32,083 bases of DNA from IMG/VR virus record IMGVR_UViG_3300025889_000548, positions 1-32,083 of that record; one strand, given 5' to 3'. Positions 1-4,651 of this stretch are shown here, piece by piece; position 1 is the first letter of the stretch; each line of letters starts with the position of its first letter. The DNA is from a virus. Below the pieces are notes generated by a model. It saw only the letters and a list, made by a program, of their open reading frames with translations. It made no database searches and had not been told where the DNA came from. Made by a program: the position numbers and the translations under genes.

Positions 1-83
1 TGTCCGCAGATTCTACAAAAGAATTCCCAACCATCTTGGGTGAGCACTCTACGGGATAAATGTTGTTCAAATTGTTTTTTCAT
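1..83 (-). CDS. Zinc-finger-like small protein, N-terminal fragment cut by window edge
   Basis: The start codon (reverse complement at 81-83) and the first 27 codons of a minus-strand gene are present; the rest lies off the left edge. The sequence is identical to the N-terminus of the complete gene at 30752-31129, including its FCRICG motif, so this is the same gene seen at the overlapping contig end. It is transcribed away from the replication module. Confidence 0.85.
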   Translation of the reverse strand, partial: MKKQFEQHLSRRVLTQDGWEFFCRICG

Positions 84-88
84 TTTTG

Positions 89-120
89 TTTGACTTAATG
101 TTTTTATTATTCTATAATTG
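89..120 (+). promoter_or_regulatory. Promoter of the replication module
   Basis: TTTG at 89-92 is followed after exactly 20 nt by TATAATTG at 113-120, which fits the Bacteroidota primary-sigma layout (TTTG, N19-21, TAnnTTTG with one mismatch). It also reads as a classical TTGACT, 17 nt, TATAAT promoter. It points at the gene at 180 and is repeated intact at 31135-31166. Confidence 0.7.
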
Positions 121-121
121 T

Positions 122-137
122 GATTGTGGGAACAACC
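122..137. promoter_or_regulatory. Operator-like inverted repeat, left variant
   Basis: GATTGT, GGGA, ACAACC forms a 6-bp inverted repeat with one mismatch just downstream of the promoter, over the expected transcription start and between two divergent genes. The right-hand copy (31168-31183) is perfectly symmetric. The helix-turn-helix product of the next gene is an obvious candidate binder, but that is inference. Confidence 0.35.
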
Positions 138-179
138 TACATAATTAAATATAAGTTAAACTAAAAAAAAATTAAAGAA

Positions 180-497
180 ATGGGCAAACAAAAATTAACC
201 CCAAGAATGGTGAGAACAATCATTGAATTGTTGCTCGAAGGCAATTTAACACATCAAAAAATTGCAGACAAAATTAATCACAGTCTATTGTCTAACAGAA
301 CCAGTCAATTAAGACCAGCTAAAAGAATTGAAAGAAGTATGATTACAAAAATTAATTGTACTTTAAGAAACAAAGCAAAATCAGCTCATCGTTGGACTGA
401 TGTTATTGAAGACTATCTTCACGAAAATCCCGAAGCAAGACAAAAACTTGAAGGTGAGCTTGATTTAAATGAAATTTTTAAAACAACAGAACTATGA
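180..497 (+). CDS. Helix-turn-helix DNA-binding protein, 105 aa
   Basis: This is a small basic protein. Residues about 8-35 (TPRMVRTIIELLLEGNLTHQ then KIADKINHS) read as a helix-turn-helix of the kind that begins with a growth-and-recognise motif, and the middle is rich in Arg/Lys (RPAKRIERS, LRNKAKSAHR). The C-terminus is acidic and helical. It is first in the plus-strand replication operon, and its last 4 nt overlap the next gene, so the two are translationally coupled. A second, diverged version lies at 31226-31543; the differences concentrate in the last 25 residues. It could be a repressor of the divergent promoter region or an origin-binding partner of the next gene. The exact family is not recognised. 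Confidence 0.75.
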   Translation: MGKQKLTPRMVRTIIELLLEGNLTHQKIADKINHSLLSNRTSQLRPAKRIERSMITKINCTLRNKAKSAHRWTDVIEDYLHENPEARQKLEGELDLNEIFKTTEL

Positions 498-1528
498 GTG
501 ATTATGTAGTTAAAAGTTATACTTGGTATCCTGATGATTGGACATCAAGTGATGCTGTATTTTCACTATCTCTATGTGAACGAGGTTTGTATAGAGAACT
601 GATTGATTTGGCAATGAGAAATAACAATTCAGTTCAAATGAATATTCCTATTTGGTGGAGAAAGTTTAATTCAACCGTTGAAGAAATTACTGAGACAATT
701 AACAAATTAGAGTTACTTAATTTAATCATCGTTGAAGATGGTTATTTAAGAATCCCGTCTTGTGAAAAGAGATTGGATAAGATACTTTTTGCAAGTGAAA
801 ATGGTAAAAAAGGTGGTGCACCAAAAGGAAATTCTAATGCAACTAAACAACTAAACAACCCAAAAACAAGCGAAAATCAAACTCAAATACAAAAGCAAAA
901 GCAAATAAATAAAACAAAAACAAAAGCAAATACAAATAAACAAGAGGTTGATTTGGATAATCAACCCATTGAGTCGTTGGGTTCTGTGGAAACCTTTGGG
1001 GTTTCCATCGACACCCAATCTCCTCAAGGGTTTCTACCCAAAGGTTATGTTGATATAACCGATGAGGTTGCTTCCAAAGGATATTCCAAGTTTTTGGAAT
1101 CGTTCCCTGAAAACAAAAGGAGACATTCTGACGAGAGTTTGGAAATCTGGAATTCTCTATCTCAATCTGACAAGCAGATGTTGTTTAAACATCTCAAATC
1201 TCAACTATCCAAGTACAAATTGGAAGGAAAAGAGCAATTCTTCAAGAATAGTGAGAATTATTTGAAAGCTGGTGAATGGAAAGATATGGTTCAACGAAAT
1301 AACACAAATAAGTCAAAATCCCTATCTGGCAAATATTTGAATAAACCTGGTATGATTGATTACAATTTCTATTCGTTCTACCATACCCAATTGGGGATAT
1401 TCAAAACAATTGAGGAATCTATGAAAGACTTTAAAGCACTTCCAACGAAAGAACAGAATGAGTGGGAAGAACTATACCTTGATATCCAAAATGAGCGCTT
1501 AACTAAACTCCAACAACAAACAAACTGA
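494..1528 (+). CDS. Phage replication protein, DUF1376-like N-terminus, 344 aa
   Basis: The N-terminal about 110 residues (VVKSYTWYPDDWTSSDAVF, GLYRELIDLAM, then GKKGGAPKGNSNA) look like the DUF1376 family, winged-helix proteins found in phage replication modules. A low-complexity linker rich in Asn, Lys, Thr and Gln follows (about 115-155). The C-terminal part (FPENKRRHS, then LSQSDKQMLFKHLKSQLSKY and YLKAGEWKDM) resembles the C-terminal helical domain of phage initiator or helicase-loader proteins. It probably loads the host replisome at the phage origin, since the genome encodes no polymerase. Its start overlaps the preceding stop. The strain variant at 31546 keeps the part from residue about 156 onward but has an unrelated N-terminal domain. 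Confidence 0.7.
   Translation: MSDYVVKSYTWYPDDWTSSDAVFSLSLCERGLYRELIDLAMRNNNSVQMNIPIWWRKFNSTVEEITETINKLELLNLIIVEDGYLRIPSCEKRLDKILFASENGKKGGAPKGNSNATKQLNNPKTSENQTQIQKQKQINKTKTKANTNKQEVDLDNQPIESLGSVETFGVSIDTQSPQGFLPKGYVDITDEVASKGYSKFLESFPENKRRHSDESLEIWNSLSQSDKQMLFKHLKSQLSKYKLEGKEQFFKNSENYLKAGEWKDMVQRNNTNKSKSLSGKYLNKPGMIDYNFYSFYHTQLGIFKTIEESMKDFKALPTKEQNEWEELYLDIQNERLTKLQQQTN
977..1018. repeat. Nested palindrome at the domain-swap boundary
   Basis: TGGAAACC (987-994) pairs perfectly with GGTTTCCA (1000-1007), and outside it TTGGGT (977-982) pairs with ACCCAA (1013-1018). The element is inside a coding sequence, is visibly more G+C-rich than its surroundings, and is copied unchanged in the right-hand variant, where identity resumes 19 nt upstream. 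It may be a recombination hot spot or a small palindromic insertion that became a linker. Confidence 0.6.
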
Positions 1529-1533
1529 TTAGA

Positions 1534-1857
1534 ATGGTTAAAATACTTGCAGAAACACACCAAATTTCAATTATCGGGTATGGATTGGTAGTGGATATCC
1601 ACCCGAGCGATTTTAATCGATTTAAAGAGAATTTAGAGGAGTTCAGATATTCAAAGAGCGACCCCAATAAAATTGTGGAGCGAAGACAATTGAAGGTTGA
1701 AGATTTGGACAGAGTACATTTGAATTGTTTGTATTGGTATTTGAAAACAAATCACAGACCGAGATATAACGATTTGGATAGATGGCACCTTGATGTTGAA
1801 AAGATTTATTTATCTTGTGACTACAGGGTAAGGACGATTGACCGGGAAATTGAATAA
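1534..1857 (+). CDS. Unrecognised protein of the replication operon, 107 aa
   Basis: It begins 5 nt after the replication protein and is followed directly by a strong terminator, so it is the last gene of the operon. The product is soluble and highly charged, with many aromatic residues (LNCLYWYLKTNHRPRYNDLD) and no membrane segment or signal peptide. I do not recognise the family. Its position suggests a role in replication or early regulation, but the sequence does not show one. Confidence 0.7.
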   Translation: MVKILAETHQISIIGYGLVVDIHPSDFNRFKENLEEFRYSKSDPNKIVERRQLKVEDLDRVHLNCLYWYLKTNHRPRYNDLDRWHLDVEKIYLSCDYRVRTIDREIE

Positions 1858-1861
1858 ATAA

Positions 1862-1899
1862 TTCCCCCCAAAATTTTAGAGGGGGGAAAATATTTTTTT
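1862..1899 (+). terminator. Intrinsic terminator of the replication operon
   Basis: TTCCCCCC (1862-1869) pairs with GGGGGGAA (1881-1888) across an 11-nt loop, and is followed by an A/T stretch with a run of eight T. It lies 4 nt after the stop codon at 1857. Confidence 0.85.
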
Positions 1900-1930
1900 T
1901 ATTTTGAAAAAAAAAATAATTTTTTTTCCT

Positions 1931-1976
1931 GAATTTTTTGGTGAATTTTTTCGTGAATTTTTTGGGTGCTCAAAAA
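1931..1976. repeat. Three 12-bp tandem repeats plus a dispersed 30-bp repeat
   Basis: GAATTTTTTGGT, GAATTTTTTCGT and GAATTTTTTGGG follow one another at 1931-1966. The 30 nt at 1947-1976, which end in TGCTCAAAAA, recur at 30613-30642 with a single mismatch. On the circular map the two copies flank the replication module and the variable gene. Confidence 0.65.
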
Positions 1977-1980
1977 GATG

Positions 1981-2020
1981 AGCAGTGGCTAAGTGCCCAT
2001 TTGGGCACTGGCTAACTGCT
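1981..2020. repeat. Long interrupted inverted repeat (cruciform candidate)
   Basis: AGTGCCCA (1992-1999) pairs with TGGGCACT (2002-2009) around a 2-nt loop. AGCAGT (1981-1986) pairs with ACTGCT (2015-2020), leaving a symmetric internal loop of GGCTA on each side. No T-tract follows, so it is not a terminator. It lies in noncoding DNA (1858-2145) beside DnaA-like repeats, and could be a replication or protein-binding structure. Confidence 0.55.
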
Positions 2021-2060
2021 TAACAAAGTAAGCAGCGCATAACAAATTGGACGGGGGTAA

Positions 2061-2082
2061 TTGTTGATAACTTGTTGATAAC
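2061..2082. repeat. Tandem 11-bp repeats resembling DnaA boxes
   Basis: TTGTTGATAAC occurs twice back to back. On the minus strand each contains TTATCAACA, one base away from the DnaA-box consensus TTATNCACA. An A/T-rich tract follows. This may be a secondary initiation or regulatory site; the better origin candidate is at 3738-3942. Confidence 0.4.
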
Positions 2083-2109
2083 TTTTTATTAAAAAAAAAT
2101 CAAAAAAAA

Positions 2110-2141
2110 GTTGGTTTAATAGAATAGTCTTTGTATATTTG
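2110..2141 (+). promoter_or_regulatory. Early promoter
   Basis: GTTG at 2110-2113, 20 nt, then TATATTTG at 2134-2141, a full match to the Bacteroidota -7 element. The next start codon is only 4 nt further on, so the transcript would be leaderless or nearly so. Confidence 0.6.
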
Positions 2142-2145
2142 AAGT

Positions 2146-2313
2146 ATGAAAACAGAAACACAAATCCCCACTATTGAGGTACCTGAAGGGTATTCAATTA
2201 CCGACTTTGTTAAGTTGGTATCCACTTATTTAGACAAGAACTACGGCTCGCATTTATTTGAAAGGTTCCAGCAAGAAATAAAAGATAACTTGCAGAAACT
2301 TGACAATAAATAA
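2146..2313 (+). CDS. Small unrecognised early protein, 55 aa
   Basis: The reading frame is open from ATG 2146 to TAA 2311-2313, begins with MKTETQIPTIEVPEGYS, and has a charged helical C-terminus. It starts 4 nt after a perfect -7 promoter element and ends exactly where the next promoter begins, which supports it as a real gene. No known domain was recognised; there is no membrane segment. Confidence 0.65.
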   Translation: MKTETQIPTIEVPEGYSITDFVKLVSTYLDKNYGSHLFERFQQEIKDNLQKLDNK

Positions 2314-2345
2314 TTTGAAATATCAAAATCTTTTATTTATCTTTT
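2314..2345 (+). promoter_or_regulatory. Early promoter with conserved A-rich leader
   Basis: TTTG at 2314-2317, 20 nt, then TATCTTTT at 2338-2345. The leader that follows (2346-2377) starts AACTAACAAAAACAAAAA and ends AACACTT before ATG. The same promoter and leader recur before the gene at 2595. Confidence 0.65.
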
Positions 2346-2377
2346 AACTAACAAAAACAAAAACAAAAAAAACACTT

Positions 2378-2536
2378 ATGAAAAACTTTGTAAAAATCAT
2401 CATCGCACTTGGTAAGAAATACGGACATAATAGTCCCGAACAAATGCGGGCTTGGGGTTGTGAAACACAAGAACAATTAGACACCTACGCTGAAATCTTT
2501 TTGGGTTCTAACTATGTAAAAAATCTTTCAAAATAA
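2378..2536 (+). CDS. Small unrecognised early protein, 52 aa
   Basis: ATG 2378 to TAA 2534-2536 begins with MKNFVKIIIALGKKYG and continues with PEQMRAWGCETQEQLDTY. It has its own promoter and a 32-nt A-rich leader and no Shine-Dalgarno sequence. There is no recognised domain. The short hydrophobic N-terminus is not long enough to be a clear membrane anchor. It is one of a row of small genes that share promoter and leader cassettes. Confidence 0.65.
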   Translation: MKNFVKIIIALGKKYGHNSPEQMRAWGCETQEQLDTYAEIFLGSNYVKNLSK

Positions 2537-2568
2537 TTTGGCAGTATAAAATATTTGACTTATCTTTG
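2537..2568 (+). promoter_or_regulatory. Early promoter with conserved A-rich leader
   Basis: TTTG at 2537-2540, exactly 20 nt, then TATCTTTG at 2561-2568, matching the Bacteroidota consensus at every defined position. The leader (2569-2594) repeats AACTAACAAAAACAAAAA and AACACT from the upstream unit. Confidence 0.75.
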
Positions 2569-2594
2569 AACTAACAAAAACAAAAAACACTATT

Positions 2595-2810
2595 ATGAAA
2601 TACACAGAAATTGAACTAACAGAACCCATCGTAAAGATGTTGGCACACGCTTACCGCACAAATGACAGGAGCAAGGACATTTATCTTAACTTTATGAACA
2701 AGTACTATGACGAGATTGAAGCCGAAGGCAGTATCTCCTGGTACGAAGATGAATACGATAACTTTTTCTATACCATCTGCGACTTAGACGAAGAACTAAA
2801 TAAAAAATAA
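2595..2810 (+). CDS. Small acidic early protein, 71 aa
   Basis: An acidic, Tyr-rich protein (YYDEIEAEGSISWYEDEYDN near the centre) with no recognised family. It has a consensus promoter and A-rich leader. Its N-terminal MKYTE matches that of the gene at 3327, and the matching DNA extends into the leader, so the two may have exchanged 5' ends. High acidity in small early phage proteins often accompanies host-protein binding or DNA mimicry, but nothing here proves that. Confidence 0.75.
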   Translation: MKYTEIELTEPIVKMLAHAYRTNDRSKDIYLNFMNKYYDEIEAEGSISWYEDEYDNFFYTICDLDEELNKK

Positions 2811-2837
2811 CAAAAACAAAAAACAAAAAACACTAAT

Positions 2838-3314
2838 ATGAAAAACACATTAACAAAAAACGAACTACAAAAACTGGCAGTTATTTTTGATAACTCCACC
2901 ACTTCACCCTTTAATCTGTTATCTTTGATGATTGAAATGCATACCCTTGGCATAAGGGCACAGGAAACAGATAACAACTGGACCTACTGGCATCAATATG
3001 TTAAACCACAAATTGACCAAGCGTTGGTTGTCAAAACATACGATGGAAGCAAAACTCCCAGATACAGCGCCTGGCTTGAAACAAAGTTAAACCAGTTCGC
3101 ACAAGAAATTATACAACCCTGGTTTATAGAAACCTTTAAAGTAGTCAGTGATAAAATAACCACAGCAGGATATGACTATGACGAAGATAGTTGTGTTGAC
3201 TTTAGAGACTATGTAGGGGCTATTCAGGATATTCTTATTGATGACCTCCTATCAGAAGAAACAACCTATCTTAATACCTTTTTCTTTTTCGGTATTGAAG
3301 TAAACGAACAATAA
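2838..3314 (+). CDS. Unrecognised early protein, 158 aa
   Basis: A soluble, mostly helical protein (begins MKNTLTKNELQKLAVIF; acidic C-terminal third with YDYDEDSCVDFRDYVGAIQD). It has no membrane segment and no motif I recognise. It lies 27 nt after the previous gene, behind another copy of the A-rich leader ending in AACACTAAT but with no new promoter, so it is probably cotranscribed from 2537. Its codons end in C more often than those of the late genes, as in the rest of this early block. Confidence 0.75.
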   Translation: MKNTLTKNELQKLAVIFDNSTTSPFNLLSLMIEMHTLGIRAQETDNNWTYWHQYVKPQIDQALVVKTYDGSKTPRYSAWLETKLNQFAQEIIQPWFIETFKVVSDKITTAGYDYDEDSCVDFRDYVGAIQDILIDDLLSEETTYLNTFFFFGIEVNEQ

Positions 3315-3326
3315 AAAAATACTAAT

Positions 3327-3506
3327 ATGAAATATACAGAAACAGAACCCACAACTAAACCCGAATACTACTACAGAAATAAAAATGGGCTACTATCTAA
3401 ATACTATACCAACTGTCTTTATAGTAACACAGAAATAGAAAAAGACTACTGGTATAAAAAGTATATTATACTACTATCTAAACTACAAGAAGATGAAACC
3501 TATTAA
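3327..3506 (+). CDS. Small Tyr/Lys-rich early protein, 59 aa
   Basis: ATG 3327 to TAA 3504-3506, with MKYTETEPTTKPEYYYRNKN at the start and a composition rich in Tyr, Lys and Thr. It follows the previous stop by 12 nt with an A-rich leader (ACTAATATG) and overlaps the next gene by 14 nt, which supports coupling. The function is not recognised. The N-terminus repeats that of the gene at 2595. Confidence 0.6.
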   Translation: MKYTETEPTTKPEYYYRNKNGLLSKYYTNCLYSNTEIEKDYWYKKYIILLSKLQEDETY

Positions 3507-3729
3507 ACTATATGATACCTCTATCCAACCTAAAAATGGACCTGGAACTGTAGCACCACGACTAATAGGACACTCCCCCAGACCTGAACCAGAAAAAAAG
3601 ATACCAAAGTTTAAAAATAAACCAAAAATAGAAAGACCTGTGGGTAACCCTGAAGGTGGTAAAGATATCTTTGACTTTGTATTCGTCTGTTTCATCGTAT
3701 ATCTCCTACTAATACCACTGTTATACTAA
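3493..3729 (+). CDS. Small tail-anchored membrane protein, 78 aa
   Basis: The N-terminal about 55 residues are Pro-, Lys- and Gly-rich and likely disordered. Residues about 58-78 (DIFDFVFVCFIVYLLLIPLL) form one hydrophobic segment at the very C-terminus, so it is probably a tail-anchored inner-membrane protein. The start lies inside the preceding gene. It is last in the early plus-strand block, directly before the noncoding origin region. Possible roles are membrane attachment of an early function or lysis timing; neither can be shown. Confidence 0.6.
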   Translation: MKPIKLYDTSIQPKNGPGTVAPRLIGHSPRPEPEKKIPKFKNKPKIERPVGNPEGGKDIFDFVFVCFIVYLLLIPLLY

Positions 3730-3737
3730 AAAAAGGG

Positions 3738-3806
3738 GGGTATAACTATACACAGAATAAGGTTATAACAATATACAAAATAAGGTTATAACTATACAGG
3801 GAAGGG
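3738..3806. repeat. Three tandem 23-bp iterons
   Basis: Units start at 3738, 3761 and 3784 with a strict 23-bp period and the core GGTTATAACTATACA (variants GGGTATAACTATACA and GGTTATAACAATATACA). The spacing of about two helical turns puts successive sites on the same DNA face, as in iteron origins. TTATAA inside the core is itself symmetric. Confidence 0.75.
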
Positions 3807-3854
3807 GGGTTGGAGGCTGTGAACCCACGCAACTCCTACCCCACCTCTCGCGTA

Positions 3855-3890
3855 TGACAATTTGTCAGTGTCAATCTGTCAGTGTTAATA
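3855..3890. repeat. Palindrome and 14-bp direct repeat in the origin region
   Basis: TGACAATTTGTCA (3855-3867) is a perfect inverted repeat around one base. It runs into two direct copies of TGTCAGTGTYAAT at 3863-3875 and 3877-3889, 14 bp apart. These are likely protein-binding sites. Confidence 0.5.
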
Positions 3891-3903
3891 ATAAACCCCT
3901 AAT

Positions 3904-3942
3904 TGTGGATAACTTTTTCTTTTGTGTATAATTTGTGGATAA
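3904..3942 (-). other. Cluster of three DnaA boxes
   Basis: On the minus strand, TTATCCACA occurs at 3904-3912 and 3934-3942, and TTATACACA at 3923-3931. All three fit the consensus TTATNCACA, have the same orientation, and are separated by A/T-rich DNA. Three perfect sites in 39 nt is far more than expected by chance and points to host DnaA recruitment. Confidence 0.7.
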
Positions 3943-4040
3943 ATTTAAGGGGGGGATAACTGGATTTTGCAGTGAAAAAAGTGGGGGGAGGGGTAAGGCA
4001 TCCTTCTCCGCAAAATATAATATCTCTCGAGCCTGATATA

Positions 4041-4065
4041 GGGGGGATAAATCCCCCCAATTTTT
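4041..4065. terminator. Hairpin between convergent gene blocks
   Basis: GGGGGGAT (4041-4048), a 2-nt loop, and ATCCCCCC (4051-4058) form a perfect 8-bp stem, followed on the plus strand by AATTTTT. It probably ends plus-strand transcription leaving the early block or origin. The T-tract is short, so strength is uncertain. Confidence 0.6.
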
Positions 4066-4086
4066 AAGGTGTGTATTAAAGGGTGG

Positions 4087-4206
4087 TTAATAGGTTATCG
4101 AACCAGAAATCCAAGTCGTAGTATCTACTATTTGTTCCTTTATCACCTTGTTTTTTAGTTCTTTTAGTTTTTCCGCACTATCGGCATTGTATAAATGTTG
4201 TTCCAT
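4087..4206 (-). CDS. Small protein at the end of the methyltransferase operon, 39 aa
   Basis: The minus-strand frame from ATG (4204-4206) to TAA (4087-4089) begins MEQHLYNADSAEKLKELKNK and is helical and charged. It starts 3 nt after the stop of the upstream gene, so it is probably translated by coupling. No family is recognised and it is close to the size limit for calling a gene. Confidence 0.5.
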   Translation of the reverse strand: MEQHLYNADSAEKLKELKNKVIKEQIVDTTTWISGSITY

Positions 4207-4209
4207 AAA

Positions 4210-4650
4210 TCAATTTAATAAATTTTTATTTGACCAGTTAAAGATTGTTTCGGATATGAAATCAGATTTTTCAATTTCATCAAAATCAATTGCTAATCTA
4301 TCGCAGAATTCTTCAAATATTTGTATTGGGGATATTTCAGAAATTTCTTCAAAAATCTCTTCGAGTTCCTCATAGATATCTTCTTCTAATTCAAATTTTA
4401 GATTATCTAACCAGTTGGATATTTCAGGTTGAGGTTGAATCAAATGTAGATAAAATTTCTCATCAAATTCAAAATGGTACAAATAACCTGATGGTAGGTT
4501 TTCCAAGTAGAAAAAAGAATTTCCAAATTCCTTTTCAAGCCAGGCCTCATACGCCTGACAGTGCAAGTTTTGTTCAAGAGATATTCTTCCCTGATGATAT
4601 AGGTGAAGAATTTCAGATAATTCGTTTTGTGTTAATTCAATATTTTTCAT
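4210..4650 (-). CDS. Acidic unrecognised protein, 146 aa
   Basis: A strongly acidic protein, especially in the C-terminal half (NLKFELEEDIYEELEEIFEE), with several aromatic residues and no membrane segment. Its start codon is 1 nt after the methyltransferase stop, so the two are cotranscribed and probably coupled. Such acidity could suit a DNA mimic or a partner that masks a DNA-binding protein. That is inference; no family is recognised. Confidence 0.75.
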   Translation of the reverse strand: MKNIELTQNELSEILHLYHQGRISLEQNLHCQAYEAWLEKEFGNSFFYLENLPSGYLYHFEFDEKFYLHLIQPQPEISNWLDNLKFELEEDIYEELEEIFEEISEISPIQIFEEFCDRLAIDFDEIEKSDFISETIFNWSNKNLLN

Positions 4651-4651
4651 T

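Larger units (their letters stand above)
1..1067. repeat. Diverged terminal overlap, left copy
   Basis: This segment is homologous to 31047-32083. Bases 1-127 match 31047-31173 exactly, and 958-1067 match 31974-32083 exactly. Between these the helix-turn-helix gene has drifted (16 residue differences of 105 by my count), and the first part of the next gene (about 494-957) has no visible similarity to its counterpart. I infer two strain variants of the same locus joined into one contig around a circular map. Terminal repeats of a linear genome are less likely because those are normally identical. Confidence 0.8.
3730..4086. other. Noncoding region, candidate origin of replication
   Basis: There is no convincing gene in 357 nt between convergent gene blocks. 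The order is three 23-bp iterons (3738-3806), a G-rich stretch, a perfect 13-bp palindrome and a 14-bp direct repeat (3855-3890), three DnaA boxes within 39 nt (3904-3942), G-run segments, and a hairpin (4041-4058). Iterons plus DnaA boxes are the standard parts of plasmid- and phage-type origins. The upstream replication protein would be the natural iteron binder. Confidence 0.6.

Noticed and set aside
1-1067. Direct terminal repeats of a linear genome
   Set aside because: The copies differ in sequence and even in an entire protein domain; terminal repeats made by replication would be identical.
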